From NCBI RefSeq assembly GCF_000737535.1, contig NZ_CP006269.1:744001-808000 (forward strand): a DNA stretch of 64,000 bases. Direction: 5' to 3'. The position numbers were made by a program, and so were the translations under genes. This document shows positions 52,124 through 61,669 of the stretch, one piece after another (position 1 is the first letter of the stretch; each line of letters starts with the position of its first letter). Below the pieces are notes generated by a model. It worked only from the letters and a program-made list of their open reading frames with translations, ran no database searches and had not been told where the DNA came from. Source of the stretch: Synechococcus sp. KORDI-100 (GTDB lineage: Bacteria > Cyanobacteriota > Cyanobacteriia > PCC-6307 > Cyanobiaceae).

Positions 52124-52279
52124 ATGCACGATGTTGTTCAAGGATTCGCAGGAGTCTACCTTGGTGCTGTCGCTGGCTCGCTGTTGGCAGCAGGGTCATT
52201 CCTGGCCATCGAAACCCAGATGCCAGCCTTGATTCCCGCTGATTCAACGGCCGTGGTGGATCGAACTGTGCAGGGTTAA
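52124..52279 (+). CDS. Small hypothetical membrane peptide
   Basis: 51 residues reading MHDVVQGFAGVYLGAVAGSL, then a hydrophobic LLAAGSFLAI stretch and a polar end ADSTAVVDRTVQG. It shows one probable transmembrane segment and reasonable codon usage. It lies alone between mutS2 and the 52.7-kb region. I do not recognise a family. Confidence 0.5.
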   Translation: MHDVVQGFAGVYLGAVAGSLLAAGSFLAIETQMPALIPADSTAVVDRTVQG

Positions 52280-52441
52280 TGCATCACTAATCCTGCGTCA
52301 ACGTCGGGAAGCCTGATGCCGCTTGGGCAGGCGGCTGAAAGCCATACAAAACCCATCTGGGGAAGGCAGGGCGGTTTGATTGTGCCGATCCATCTCCCGA
52401 CAAAACTTTGATCACACGTCACCAATCTGGGTGTTTCTTTC

Positions 52442-52702
52442 TCAGCAATGTGAGGCCGCCAAAGGGTTGGTCATGTGATCACATACTGCAGAGAATTGTT
52501 TCCATTCGATCTCTGCAAATTTTGGGAAGAACACCACAGCCTCAATGCCGTCACGAACAAATGAACTCGAGTTCACAGGCCACTGGCGAGCGTGTCTGTT
52601 GTTGATCCAAGGGCCCCACCACTGGGCCGGCGCATCAAAAGGTCGAGGATCGCTGGCACTGCCTCCGAAACGCTTGTGGACCCAGGCGATGGCATGGGTC
52701 AA
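52442..52702 (-). CDS. Hypothetical protein (doubtful)
   Basis: 86 residues starting MTHAIAWVHKRFGGSASDPR with an aromatic run AQWWGPWINN. No domain is recognised. The surrounding 52280-52748 region has no other credible gene, which slightly favours this frame being real, but composition alone is not decisive. It could be spurious. Confidence 0.3.
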   Translation of the reverse strand: MTHAIAWVHKRFGGSASDPRPFDAPAQWWGPWINNRHARQWPVNSSSFVRDGIEAVVFFPKFAEIEWKQFSAVCDHMTNPLAASHC

Positions 52703-52748
52703 GTGATGCGTCTCTGGTTAAGGACGTCAAAGCGATGAACAACCTTGC

Positions 52749-52985
52749 ATGGACGGCAAAAAGACAGTGCGCGACATGGTGAATGTCCACCTGCCGATTC
52801 TTCTGCAACTGATCAGCACGTTGTCCCTGGTGGTGATCGCCTTCAGCGCAACCTGCATCAGCAGCTCACTGAAGGAGATCAGTGGACAGGGGGAGATGGC
52901 GACGAATGCCTCAGCATCAGATGCCACGGCAACACAACCCTTGGCAGGAAGGCTCCTGCCAGACCTGCTTCGGCTTAATCAATGA
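52749..52985 (+). CDS. Small single-span membrane protein
   Basis: 78 residues. A charged N-terminus MDGKKTVRDMVNVHLP precedes a hydrophobic helix ILLQLISTLSLVVIAFSATC (about 17-36), followed by a Ser/Ala/Thr-rich hydrophilic tail. The last 11 bp overlap the 3' end of the convergent ABC ATPase gene. Function is unknown. The helix and clean start make it likely real. Confidence 0.5.
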   Translation: MDGKKTVRDMVNVHLPILLQLISTLSLVVIAFSATCISSSLKEISGQGEMATNASASDATATQPLAGRLLPDLLRLNQ

Positions 52986-54204
52986 CAGGGAGTTTGGGCC
53001 CAGGCTCGGAGGCAGGCTGGCGGGGAAGTCTGATTGCCTCGCCATCGCGATCAAACAAACGCCACCCGCTCGGATCTGGATCCAGATGCAGGCGCTGCCC
53101 AGCTGTGATCTCCAGATCAGGATCAGCGCGGACCTGAACCAGATGATCGCCTTCCGACAATTTGCAGGTCAGCAGTTGTTCATTGCCCAGCACCTCGCTG
53201 TGGCTCACGAGCGCCGGAAGATTGCGGTTCGTGGCTGGAGCCAAACGCCAGCTTTCCGGTCGCAGGCCGGCCGTGAGGTTTTGATTCTCAAGAGACGGAA
53301 GCACATCGGCAAGGGGGCCTTCGACGGACAGGCGATGGTCTCCCAGGAGTAAGCAGGCGCCGCTGCCGACCCGAACGGGCAACAGGGTCATCGGTGGACT
53401 TCCAATGAACTGAGCCACAAAGAGGTTGGAGGGCCAGCGGTAAAGCTCCATCGGTGTTCCAAGCTGCTGAAGTCTTCCCTGGTTCAGAACTGCAATGCGA
53501 TGGCCCATGGTCATCGCCTCCACCTGGTCGTGGGTTACGTAAACCGTGGTGGTTCCCAGCTGGCGCTGAAGTTCAACGATGCGGGCGCGTGTGCTGTTGC
53601 GCAGCTTGGCGTCCAAATTGCTGAGCGGTTCGTCCATCAGGAACACCGATGGCTGGCGGGCCATGGCGCGGCCGAGAGCAACCCGTTGTTTCTGACCACC
53701 GGAGAGTTCCTTGGGCAGCCGATTCAGCAATGCCGATAGTTCAAGAGCTTCGGCCACATTCGCCACCCGCTTTTCGATCTGCCGTTCTCGTGGTGACCGA
53801 ACGCGCATCGACGGCGGCAAGGAGCGGCTGGCTCGATGCAGTTGATCCTGGATGTGTTGAGTCAGGCTTCGGCGCTGACTTCGGCGTAACCCGAAACTGA
53901 GGTTGTCCCCAACACTGAGATGGGGATAAAGGGCGTAACTCTGGAACACCATGGCCACGTTCCGGCGTGCCGGCCGCAGTCGGCTCACAGGCTGCTGGCC
54001 GATCCAGATCTCTCCAGAGCTTGGTTGGTCTAATCCGGCCAGAAGGCGTAGCAGGGTGCTTTTGCCACAGCCGGACGGTCCGACGAGCACCAGGAATTCT
54101 CCGTCTTCGATGCTGAGATCCAGCTGACGAATCACGTCGACTGGCTTGTCACCTCGCCGTCCGGGGAACGTTTTGCTCAGAGCTTCGAAACGGACGCCGG
54201 CCAA
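52975..54204 (-). CDS. Sugar-type ABC transporter ATP-binding protein (UgpC/MalK/GgtA family)
   Basis: 409 residues. The nucleotide-binding domain has Walker [19 protein letters not shown], signature [18 protein letters not shown], Walker [18 protein letters not shown] and switch His in [15 protein letters not shown]-terminal TOBE/OB regulatory domain (about 260-400) is present. There is an insertion of about 40 residues between the Q-loop region and the signature motif ([20 protein letters not shown]). In cyanobacteria such proteins power glucosylglycerol, sucrose or trehalose uptake; permease genes are not in this window. Confidence 0.9.
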   Translation of the reverse strand: MAGVRFEALSKTFPGRRGDKPVDVIRQLDLSIEDGEFLVLVGPSGCGKSTLLRLLAGLDQPSSGEIWIGQQPVSRLRPARRNVAMVFQSYALYPHLSVGDNLSFGLRRSQRRSLTQHIQDQLHRASRSLPPSMRVRSPRERQIEKRVANVAEALELSALLNRLPKELSGGQKQRVALGRAMARQPSVFLMDEPLSNLDAKLRNSTRARIVELQRQLGTTTVYVTHDQVEAMTMGHRIAVLNQGRLQQLGTPMELYRWPSNLFVAQFIGSPPMTLLPVRVGSGACLLLGDHRLSVEGPLADVLPSLENQNLTAGLRPESWRLAPATNRNLPALVSHSEVLGNEQLLTCKLSEGDHLVQVRADPDLEITAGQRLHLDPDPSGWRLFDRDGEAIRLPRQPASEPGPKLPVID

Positions 54205-54261
54205 CCGAAGAACTGCATCGGCCTGAGTTTAAGTTGGAGACTCAGGCCACCCGGTGGTGCC

Positions 54262-55251
54262 GTGCAGTTCATCGACCAGGCGCGGATCACAGTTCGGGGA
54301 GGGCGTGGCGGTGACGGCATCGCCGCCTTCCGGCGTGAAAAGTATGTGCCTGCCGGTGGTCCCTCCGGTGGGGACGGAGGTCATGGTGGACATGTGGTGC
54401 TGCAGGCGGATTCGAATCTGCAGACCCTCCTGGATTTCAAATACAAACGATTGTTCGCTGCCGACGATGGTCGGCGTGGCGGCCCCAACAAGTGCACGGG
54501 GGCTTCCGGTCGTCAGCTGGTTGTGAAGGTCCCCTGCGGCACGGAGGCACGTCATCTCACCACCGGAATTCTTCTGGGAGATCTGCTTGAGCCTGGTCAG
54601 CAACTCACGGTGGCCTTTGGTGGACGCGGAGGGCTAGGGAACGCCCACTACCTCAGCAACAGAAACCGGGCTCCGGAAAAGTTCACCGAGGGCAGGGATG
54701 GTGAGGAATGGCCTCTGCAGCTCGAGCTCAAACTGCTGGCCGAGGTCGGCATCATCGGTCTGCCCAATGCCGGCAAGAGCACACTGATTGCCGTGCTTTC
54801 AGCCGCACGTCCCAAGATCGCGGACTATCCATTCACCACGCTGATTCCCAATCTGGGAGTGGTTCGACGTCCCAGCGGTGATGGCACCGTCTTTGCAGAC
54901 ATTCCGGGTTTGATTGCAGGAGCTGCTCAGGGTGCTGGGCTCGGCCACGACTTTCTCCGGCACATCGAGCGGACGCGCTTGCTGATTCATCTTGTGGATG
55001 CCGGAGCCGAGGATCCAGTTGGTGACTTGAGGGTGGTGGAGAAGGAACTCCGTGCCTATGGCCATGGCCTGGTGGATCGCCCAAGACTGCTGGTTCTGAA
55101 CAAGCAGGAACTGGCGTCTGATGATCAGTTGCAGCGCGTGGTTGCCGACCTGGAGGCCACAAGCGGGCGAGTCCCCATCACGATCTCTGCCGTCATGGGT
55201 CGAGGTCTTGATTCCCTGCTTGATCAGGTCTGGTCAGCCCTTGGGGTGTGA
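54262..55251 (+). CDS. obgE: GTPase Obg/CgtA
   Basis: 329 residues, ribosome-assembly GTPase. The Gly-rich Obg fold ([49 protein letters not shown]) precedes the G domain: G1 [16 protein letters not shown]2 [12 protein letters not shown]3 [21 protein letters not shown]4 [10 protein letters not shown]. The C-terminal extension of longer Obg proteins is absent. It is divergent from the ABC ATPase gene. Confidence 0.97.
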   Translation: MQFIDQARITVRGGRGGDGIAAFRREKYVPAGGPSGGDGGHGGHVVLQADSNLQTLLDFKYKRLFAADDGRRGGPNKCTGASGRQLVVKVPCGTEARHLTTGILLGDLLEPGQQLTVAFGGRGGLGNAHYLSNRNRAPEKFTEGRDGEEWPLQLELKLLAEVGIIGLPNAGKSTLIAVLSAARPKIADYPFTTLIPNLGVVRRPSGDGTVFADIPGLIAGAAQGAGLGHDFLRHIERTRLLIHLVDAGAEDPVGDLRVVEKELRAYGHGLVDRPRLLVLNKQELASDDQLQRVVADLEATSGRVPITISAVMGRGLDSLLDQVWSALGV

Positions 55252-55343
55252 TGGTCGGTTGCAGGCTGCACACCGTTGCTTGTGAGTTGGGAAATGTCTC
55301 GCCATAACGGGGGAACAGAACAACCGTTCAAACCCCTCCCGTC

Positions 55344-55526
55344 ATGACCTTCTATACCTGCTTCGACGACAAGGGAACGGTCATCGCTCGATGCCAAACC
55401 CAAGAGGAGATTGCCGTTCTTCGGCGCATGGGTCGTCCGATCGCTGATGTGAAGGCGATGAAAAATGAAGAGGCTGTCGTGTGCAGCCTCACCGGAAGTC
55501 CGAGCGACTACAACGACGACTTTTGA
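55344..55526 (+). CDS. Small conserved-looking hypothetical protein
   Basis: 60 residues, MTFYTCFDDKGTVIARCQTQ, then EEIAVLRRMGRPIADVKAMK and an acidic end SPSDYNDDF. It is soluble, with three cysteines and no membrane segment. Its isolated position between obgE and the CP12-like gene and its balanced codon usage suggest a real small protein. I do not recognise a named family. Confidence 0.65.
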   Translation: MTFYTCFDDKGTVIARCQTQEEIAVLRRMGRPIADVKAMKNEEAVVCSLTGSPSDYNDDF

Positions 55527-55563
55527 GTCAGCTGTCGTTCAAGTCAGCGTTCGATTTGGTTGA

Positions 55564-55782
55564 TCAGTCGTCGTAAACCCGGCATTCATCAGCATCCGGA
55601 TTCGCTTCGCAGTGCAATTCGAGTGAAGTCGGATCGTGGCTGTCGCCAGGATGATGCTCCTTGTACTCCTCGAGCGAGTGGAGTTCCTTTTCGAAGTGGC
55701 GCACCTTGGCGTCGTCACCAGCGGCTTTCGCCGCCTCCAGTTCGGATTTGTCCTTCTGGATGTGCTCGTCGATGGATTTCAT
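55564..55782 (-). CDS. cp12: CP12-like regulatory protein (C-terminal-cysteine type)
   Basis: 72 residues from MKSIDEHIQKDK. CP12 binds GAPDH and phosphoribulokinase in the dark to switch off the Calvin cycle. The C-terminal half is typical: LEEYKEHHPGDSHDPTSLEL, then HCEANPDADECRVYDD with the redox cysteine pair about eight residues apart and the terminal C-x-V-Y-D-D. The N-terminal cysteine pair of canonical CP12 is missing and the AWD_VEEL core is degenerate. An upstream in-frame Met at 55806 is less likely. Confidence 0.87.
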   Translation of the reverse strand: MKSIDEHIQKDKSELEAAKAAGDDAKVRHFEKELHSLEEYKEHHPGDSHDPTSLELHCEANPDADECRVYDD

Positions 55783-55911
55783 GGAAACACGCCACGGCCT
55801 GGACACACATTACGGCGGTCTGCCGGGTCGAACAGCGATGGTTCCGAATGCAACATTCCCTGAGGCCAACGTGGTCGCCTGGCCGCGCTCGCATGGCGGT
55901 TGTCGGCAGCC

Positions 55912-57810
55912 TCAGGGAGCGAGTTCGCTCAGGTCCAGCCAGCGCTCCTCTGCGTCTCCGATCGCACGGATCAACGTCGCCAGCTCAACGCTCAGTTCAG
56001 TCATGTCGCCATCGCTCTGAGACAGCTGTTGCTCCAGCGAAAGGCGTCGCTGCTCCAGTTTCGGCAGCTGCTGATCGAGTTGTTCCAGTTCCTTGGATTC
56101 CTTAAACGAGCGCCGACGCGGTCCTGTTGTGGTGGCTTTGTCTGAGGGGTTTTTCCGGCTTGCTTCCGGTTTCTGCGCGGTCTGCCGACGCTCCCGTTCT
56201 CGCTGCTGTTCGAGGAATTCGCTGTAGTTGCCTTCGAAACGGAGCAAACGCCCACGTTCGAAACAGAACAGGCGGTCAACGGTGCGGTCGAGGAAATAAC
56301 GATCGTGAGAGACCACGATCACGCAACCGCGAAAGTCTTCAAGAAAGTCCTCCAGCACGCTGAGGGTCTGGACATCCAAATCGTTGGTGGGCTCGTCCAG
56401 CAGCAACACGTTCGGCGCCTGGACCAACATCCGGCAGAGCGTCAGCCTTCGTCGCTCCCCTCCCGACAACTTGGACAGTGGACTGTGTTGCTGCGCCGGG
56501 GGAAACAAAAAACGTTCCAGAAGCTGTGAGGCGGTGAGTTGTTCGCTGCCGAGGTCGATCCGGCTTGCGGCCTCCTCAACAAACTCGATCACCTTGCGTT
56601 CAAGACCTTTGCCTTCGGTGAACACGTCGGTGTGCTGATCGAGGTAGCCGATGTGAACCGTCTCACCAAGGCGCAACGACCCATGGGTGGCTGTGCGCCG
56701 GCCGGCGATCAGATCCAGCAGCGTTGATTTCCCGCTGCCATTCGGCCCGATGATTCCCACACGATCCTCAGGACTGAAGCTGTAGCTGAAGTCGTCGAGC
56801 AGCTGGCGGCCCGTCGGCTCTCCGCTGGTGGTCACGCCGAGGCCTTCCGCTTCGATCACAAGCTTGCCGATGCGACGGCTGACGCTGGCCATCGCAAGCG
56901 CCCCCTTCGCCACCCTGGGCTTCTGCTCCCGCATGGCCTCGATCCGTTGAAGTCTTGCCTTCTGCTTGGTGCTTCGCGCTTTGGGGCCCTGCCGCAACCA
57001 GGCCAATTCCCGACGCAGAACTCCCTTGAACTTGGCTGCTGAAGCGACTTCCGAGGCATCCTGCTCCGCTTTTCGCTGCAGGTAGCTGCTGTAGTTGCCT
57101 TCGTAGGTCCGTGCCTGGCCGCGGTCCACTTCAACCATCCGCTGTGTGACCCGATCCAGCACGTAGCGATCGTGCGTCACCAGAACGAGCGCGCCTGGGT
57201 ACCGGTCCAGCCAACTCTGCAGCCACTCCACGGCGGCCGCATCCAGATGGTTTGTGGGTTCATCCAGAAGCAGCACATCCGGACATGCGACCAGTGCCGA
57301 CGCCAGGCTGACCCTCTTTCGATACCCACCGGAGAGGGCCTCCACAGGGCGTTGCAGGTCGCTGATTCCAAGCCTCTGGAGAACTTCGCGGCACTGTTGC
57401 TCCAGGCTCCAGGCCTCTTCGTCGTCCATGCGCTGGCTGAGCTGCCCCAGCTCGGCCAGCAGGGTTTCATCGTCCGGATGCTCTGCGATCGCTTCACTCA
57501 GGGCGCTGAACCGCACCAGGAGGTCGCGTTTGGCACCGCAGCCCTCCAGAACCTGTTCCAGCACTGTGAGGCCCGGCGTGATGCGGCTGTCCTGGCTGAC
57601 GAGCACCACGCGCAGGCGTGGCGAGCAGCGCCGTTCGCCCTCTCCCAGCGGCTCACTGCCAGCCAGCACCTTCAGCAATGTCGATTTGCCGGCTCCATTC
57701 GGTCCGATCAGTCCCAGGCGTTCACGCTCTCCGATATGAAGATTCAGATCGGAGAACAGGGTGCGGATGCCGAAGTCCTTGGCGGCTCCCACCAGGCTGA
57801 TCAGACTCAC
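55912..57810 (-). CDS. uup: ABC-F family ATPase (Uup-like)
   Basis: 632 residues, GTG start overlapping the DUF2301 stop (GTGA). Two ABC ATPase domains without transmembrane segments: first Walker A LGLIGPNGAGKSTLLKVL and signature VEALSGGYRKRVSLA; second VGIIGPNGSGKSTLLDLI and SKLSGGERRRLTLCRM. An inter-domain linker with basic helices (RELAWLRQGPKARSTKQKAR) and a C-terminal coiled coil are present. Uup proteins act at the ribosome or in DNA-transposition stability rather than transport. The longer ORF to 58311 is another gene's territory. Confidence 0.92.
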   Translation of the reverse strand: MSLISLVGAAKDFGIRTLFSDLNLHIGERERLGLIGPNGAGKSTLLKVLAGSEPLGEGERRCSPRLRVVLVSQDSRITPGLTVLEQVLEGCGAKRDLLVRFSALSEAIAEHPDDETLLAELGQLSQRMDDEEAWSLEQQCREVLQRLGISDLQRPVEALSGGYRKRVSLASALVACPDVLLLDEPTNHLDAAAVEWLQSWLDRYPGALVLVTHDRYVLDRVTQRMVEVDRGQARTYEGNYSSYLQRKAEQDASEVASAAKFKGVLRRELAWLRQGPKARSTKQKARLQRIEAMREQKPRVAKGALAMASVSRRIGKLVIEAEGLGVTTSGEPTGRQLLDDFSYSFSPEDRVGIIGPNGSGKSTLLDLIAGRRTATHGSLRLGETVHIGYLDQHTDVFTEGKGLERKVIEFVEEAASRIDLGSEQLTASQLLERFLFPPAQQHSPLSKLSGGERRRLTLCRMLVQAPNVLLLDEPTNDLDVQTLSVLEDFLEDFRGCVIVVSHDRYFLDRTVDRLFCFERGRLLRFEGNYSEFLEQQRERERRQTAQKPEASRKNPSDKATTTGPRRRSFKESKELEQLDQQLPKLEQRRLSLEQQLSQSDGDMTELSVELATLIRAIGDAEERWLDLSELAP

Positions 57811-58448
57811 GGGGTGCCGCTGGCCAGTTGACCCTCCAGATAAGCAAACACGCTTTTGTCTCCGACATCGGCTGCAGCATCGATGCCGAACTTGCGCATC
57901 GCCATCACAACCAACAGCAGGGACGCCAGACCCATCAGCGCGAGACAGAGCTCTGAGCCCATCAGGGTTGTCAGCCGTCCCAACAGCGCGATCGGCAGCA
58001 GCAGGGTGAGTCCGATCGCCTCGAGGCGCTGGAAACAGAAGAATTCCTTGAAGCCGATGCCCGTCAGAGCGGCGAACTGGGGGCCAACAGCCAGGATCCA
58101 AAGGGGCTGGGAGGCCAAGCTGCTGAGCGCTTGCCTGGGCCCGGATGTGACCAGCAGTGCCAGCCAACCGATGCAGCCGAGCAGCAAGAGCAGCTTCAGA
58201 GCCTGGTGCAGGGGTTTCAAGTAGATGTGAATCCACTGCAGGGCCAGGCCAAGGCCGAGCGTCAACGGCAACAGCCAGAGCCAGGCCCAGGAACCGCCGA
58301 TCAGCCACCACTGCAGCAAACCGGCACTCATGGACAGGCCGCAGGCCAGGAGAGCCAATCGGTATCGCTGCACCTCAAGACGATCGTCGTCTGTGATGGT
58401 GTACGGGCCGTAGACGCCATCAAACTGAGGATCGGCCGTCGTCATCAC
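57807..58448 (-). CDS. DUF2301-family integral membrane protein
   Basis: 213 residues with about six transmembrane segments (LLACGLSMSAGLLQWWLIGG, WLWLLPLTLGLGLALQW, LLLLGCIGWLALLVTSG, LTLLLPIALLGRL, LCLALMGLASLLLVVMAM). The segment FAALTGIGFKEFFCFQRLEA is characteristic of the DUF2301 family of cyanobacteria. Function is unknown. It is linked to the GST gene upstream (ATGA overlap) and the ABC-F gene downstream (GTGA overlap). Confidence 0.85.
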   Translation of the reverse strand: MMTTADPQFDGVYGPYTITDDDRLEVQRYRLALLACGLSMSAGLLQWWLIGGSWAWLWLLPLTLGLGLALQWIHIYLKPLHQALKLLLLLGCIGWLALLVTSGPRQALSSLASQPLWILAVGPQFAALTGIGFKEFFCFQRLEAIGLTLLLPIALLGRLTTLMGSELCLALMGLASLLLVVMAMRKFGIDAAADVGDKSVFAYLEGQLASGTP

Positions 58449-59413
58449 TGCGGCATGGGGCTGTTCACCAGTGTGCTCAGATCTGGCCCTGCCGGAACGA
58501 TTCCCCCAGGATTCAGTGGGAACAGAGCTCCGAAATAATCACGGCGCCAGGCTTCAGCATCACAACTGTCGGCCACCCCGGGCAGGGCAAAGAAGCGCCG
58601 TCGCCAATCCCAGATGCTGGGGTAGAGCCAGAGAGGACGGTTGCAGCCGAAGAGGGGCGAATAGACCGATTCCCAGCGGATCAACGTCGGAAACAGGCAA
58701 ACATCGGCAAGGCTGAGGTGCTCTCCGCAGAGCCATGGCCCTCGCTGGCTCAGATGCTGTTCCACCTGGTCGAGAGCATGGGTGAGAGCCGTTTCGGCAC
58801 GGTCGTAGGCCGCCTGATTCCTGGCGAACCCGCAGCGGTAGACACCGTCATTCAAGGCCGGCTGCAACAGGGTCTGCCAGGACAGAATCGATTCCGTCAG
58901 GGCGGGGGGTGCCAGATCGGGAGCCTCCTGCGAGGCAGGCCAGCGGTTCAACAGCTCCACAAGCTGTGCGCTTTCATTACCAAGAATCCGTGGTCCCTCC
59001 GGATCCACCAGCACCGGCACGGTGGCGCGGTACGAGGGAGGTGCTCCGCAGTGCCGATAGAGCTCGAGCAGGCTGGAGTTGTCAAGCCAGGCCGGTTCGA
59101 GCCGCCAGCGCCCAGCCTTGTGATCAGCCGTCGCAATCAACAGCTTGAGGCTGTCCTCGAGCCCCCGGAGTCGATGAACGAGCCAGGTGCGATGGGCCCA
59201 GGGACAGCTGCGACCCACGATCAGGCGGGGCAGACGCTCCCCTGGCCGTTCGATAAGTGGCGGCTGTTCCGGCAGGACAGCTTGCAGGTGGTCGCTGACC
59301 GGTCGTTGGTAGTTGCCCTCCCCATCGCTTGGACCCAGCCCACCCATCAGCAAAGTCCACTGACCGTGCCAACCAGCCCGGGCTGCCATCACGATGATTG
59401 GCGGGATCGGCAT
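58445..59413 (-). CDS. Glutathione S-transferase, glutathionyl-hydroquinone-reductase-like
   Basis: 322 residues (a start at M9 is possible). The catalytic motif is VGRSCPWAHRTWLVHRLRGL, with Cys in the C-P-W-A box typical of Xi-class GSTs (Ecm4/YqjG), which reduce glutathionyl-hydroquinones. The C-terminal helical domain contains ALDQVEQHLSQRGPWLCGEH and LADVCLFPTLIRW. A shorter than usual N-terminal thioredoxin region is seen. First gene of the GST-DUF2301-ABC-F run. Confidence 0.85.
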   Translation of the reverse strand: MPIPPIIVMAARAGWHGQWTLLMGGLGPSDGEGNYQRPVSDHLQAVLPEQPPLIERPGERLPRLIVGRSCPWAHRTWLVHRLRGLEDSLKLLIATADHKAGRWRLEPAWLDNSSLLELYRHCGAPPSYRATVPVLVDPEGPRILGNESAQLVELLNRWPASQEAPDLAPPALTESILSWQTLLQPALNDGVYRCGFARNQAAYDRAETALTHALDQVEQHLSQRGPWLCGEHLSLADVCLFPTLIRWESVYSPLFGCNRPLWLYPSIWDWRRRFFALPGVADSCDAEAWRRDYFGALFPLNPGGIVPAGPDLSTLVNSPMPQ

Positions 59414-59493
59414 TGCATTGCCCTTTTGATTCAGTCTCTGCGCTCATACCCCTGTCGTGCCAGCGTTGCGTCATGCCACGTCCGGGTTCCTGA

Positions 59494-60411
59494 ATGACGG
59501 CTTCTGACGTTCTTCTGATCGCCGCCACCCACGGCAACGAGGTGAATGCAGCCTGGTTGCTTGAGCAATGGCAGCAGCAACCCGCCCTTCTGGATCATCA
59601 CGGTCTGGGATTGCAGCGCGTGATTGGCAATCCTGCGGCCCGGAACGCCAACCGTCGCTACATCGATCGGGATCTCAACCGCAGCTTCCAGCAGGAACGG
59701 TTGGATGATCCAAACGAACAGGACCATGAAACGGTTCGGGCCCGTGAGTTGGTGCAGCGCTACGGGCCCAGCGGACAACAGTCTTGTTGCGTTGCCCTCG
59801 ATCTGCACAGCACAACAGCGGCGATGGGCTCCTGCCTTGTTCTCTACGGGCGGCGCCCAGCTGATCTGGCACTGGCGGCGATGGTGCAGGGAAAACTGGG
59901 ACTGCCGGTCTATCTGCACGAAGCGGATGCCGCTCAGACCGGTTTTCTGGTGGAGCGCTGGCCCTGTGGGTTGGTGATTGAAGTCGGTCCTGTGTCTCAG
60001 TCACTTCTCGATGCGCGCATCGTGCGTCAAACCCGACTCGCTGTTGAGGCATGCCTGTCAGCCCTCTCAGAGATCCGGCATGGTCTCGGTCGACTTCCTC
60101 GCCAGTTGGTGGTGTTCCGCCATCTCAGCAGTCGGGACCTGCCTCGCCATCAGGGGGGGCAACCTGCGGCGCTGGTGAATCCCGCTGTCCTCGGCAGAAA
60201 CTGGCTGCCGTCGCCATCCACCGCGTTACTGTTCCAAACCGCCTCAGGTGGCGATCTGCCCGTGGCCCTGCCTCCAGAAGCGTCGGCTGCCGTTTTCATC
60301 AATGAGGCGGCTTATGCCGAAAAGGGCATCGCGTTGAGTCTTACCGCACGCGAGGTTTGGCCAGTCGAGCCGACATGGCGGCCAGCTCTGGAGCAGCTGA
60401 TCGGGAGCTGA
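59494..60411 (+). CDS. Aspartoacylase/succinylglutamate-desuccinylase family (putative aspartoacylase)
   Basis: 305 residues, zinc-dependent carboxypeptidase-like fold. Zinc ligands are His and Glu in [20 protein letters not shown] and His in [14 protein letters not shown]. Other family motifs are [21 protein letters not shown] and [10 protein letters not shown], with catalytic Glu. Family members deacylate N-acyl-amino acids. It lies two genes upstream of psbA on the plus strand. Its stop codon directly abuts the stop of the convergent secreted protein gene. Confidence 0.9.
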   Translation: MTASDVLLIAATHGNEVNAAWLLEQWQQQPALLDHHGLGLQRVIGNPAARNANRRYIDRDLNRSFQQERLDDPNEQDHETVRARELVQRYGPSGQQSCCVALDLHSTTAAMGSCLVLYGRRPADLALAAMVQGKLGLPVYLHEADAAQTGFLVERWPCGLVIEVGPVSQSLLDARIVRQTRLAVEACLSALSEIRHGLGRLPRQLVVFRHLSSRDLPRHQGGQPAALVNPAVLGRNWLPSPSTALLFQTASGGDLPVALPPEASAAVFINEAAYAEKGIALSLTAREVWPVEPTWRPALEQLIGS

Positions 60412-60783
60412 TCATCGCGGGATGCCGTTGTAGACCTCCGCAAGAACCGAGCGTCCATCGGCGGAAATGATCAGTTCTGTTTCCACCGTTGGGCTCTGAT
60501 CCATCTCCTGCCATCCGGGTGATCCGCCTGGAATCACGAATGTGTAGCCATCATCGAGGCTCACAAGGCATTCGCCACCTCCAGCGCTGGTGTTGTACAT
60601 GCACTTGGCGGCGCGGTAATTGCTGAGTCCGCCGTTCATCCGTTCAGCGCGCATGCGGGCCACATTCACGGCACGCTGTTGTGCGTCACCCACCTGGGCC
60701 AGGACCGGCAGCGAAGGGTTCAGGCCGATGGCAAGGGGGGGTCCAGCCAGTGCCAGGAGCAGCGGTAGATGGCGCATCGTCAT
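60412..60783 (-). CDS. Secreted hypothetical protein (paralogue of next gene upstream)
   Basis: 123 residues from MTMRHLPLLLALAGPPLAIG (signal peptide). The mature part contains RMRAERMNGGLSNYRAAKCM, ECLVSLDDGYTFVIPGGSPG and SADGRSVLAEVYNGIPR. Cysteines flank a likely disulfide. It matches the upstream neighbour segment by segment, so the two are a tandem duplication. The start overlaps that neighbour's stop by 4 bp (ATGA). Function is unknown. Confidence 0.7.
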   Translation of the reverse strand: MTMRHLPLLLALAGPPLAIGLNPSLPVLAQVGDAQQRAVNVARMRAERMNGGLSNYRAAKCMYNTSAGGGECLVSLDDGYTFVIPGGSPGWQEMDQSPTVETELIISADGRSVLAEVYNGIPR

Positions 60784-61181
60784 GGGTCTTGCGATGTCGA
60801 GGGAATGTTGTCCTGTGTGTCTGTTAGCAGCGGTCCGTTGTAAGGGACGTCCAGGATTCGATCGCCATCTGCGCTGACGCGTATTTCGGTGAGCACCGTT
60901 GGTTGTGGAGGAGTCTGCTGCTGCCATCCCGGCGCACCACCCTGAAATCGGAACACGAAACCGGATTCGGTGTTGGAGACCAGGCAGCCCTCACCCCGAA
61001 GGACATACATGCAGCGATCAGCCCGATAGCGACTGAGGCCCCCGTTGAGTCGCTCAGCTCGCATCCGAGCCTGATTGGCGGCTTTGGTCTGTGCGAACGG
61101 GTATTGGAGCGACTGGGCCATCGCCACCGAACCGGTGATCGCCACTCCAAGGCTGAACAGCAGGGCCTGAGTCGAGCGCAT
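60780..61181 (-). CDS. Secreted hypothetical protein (paralogue of next gene downstream)
   Basis: 133 residues from MRSTQALLFSLGVAITGSVA (signal peptide). The mature part carries RMRAERLNGGLSRYRADRCM, EGCLVSNTESGFVFRFQGGAPGW and SADGDRILDVPYNG, shared with the downstream gene. Its cysteine pair is equivalent in both copies. No domain name can be given. It and its paralogue form a coupled pair next to the aspartoacylase gene and within 1 kb of psbA. Confidence 0.7.
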   Translation of the reverse strand: MRSTQALLFSLGVAITGSVAMAQSLQYPFAQTKAANQARMRAERLNGGLSRYRADRCMYVLRGEGCLVSNTESGFVFRFQGGAPGWQQQTPPQPTVLTEIRVSADGDRILDVPYNGPLLTDTQDNIPSTSQDP

Positions 61182-61285
61182 TGGAAGAGCCGCGGGATTA
61201 CCCAATCTGGGTCGGATTGTTCGGTCTGCGGCGTCAGTCTGCTGACACAGTGATGACAGGATCCTTCTCGCTGGACGGTGCTGCC

Positions 61286-61636
61286 CTAACCGCAGGCCCA
61301 GCGTCCCTCGCCTTCCTGGCTGCATTCGAGATTGCTTGTCTGGCCATCCTTCCAGTACAGGCGAAGACGGTCGTCGTTGGTTCCCAGTTGCAGTGTCAGG
61401 GAATCGATCGGTCCGGCCGGCGTTTTGTCGTTGGTTGCCGGGGGATCCGGGAGTTTTTCCTTCAAATCCCTCTCGAGCGCGTCGATGCGCAGCTGCAGGC
61501 GCTCCATGTCGGCTTGGAGCGAGGCGTTTGATTCGTCAGGACCTGGTTGCTTGAAAGTCTGAGCGCAGGCGCTGAGCCAGGTGACGAAGAGTGCTGTCAA
61601 TCCGATACGAACGAAGGAGGCAACGCTGGAACGCAT
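61286..61636 (-). CDS. Small lipoprotein
   Basis: 116 residues with a lipoprotein signal (RIGLTALFVTWLSACAQTF, lipobox L-S-A-C at about 21-24). A short coiled region ADMERLQLRIDALERDLKEK follows, then a beta-type tail SLTLQLGTNDDRLRLYWKDGQ with two cysteines (LECSQEG, WACG). It is probably anchored in a membrane facing the periplasm. No family is recognised. Confidence 0.75.
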   Translation of the reverse strand: MRSSVASFVRIGLTALFVTWLSACAQTFKQPGPDESNASLQADMERLQLRIDALERDLKEKLPDPPATNDKTPAGPIDSLTLQLGTNDDRLRLYWKDGQTSNLECSQEGEGRWACG

Positions 61637-61669
61637 GATCCTGGATGGTCTTGCGTCAGGGTCCCAGCT

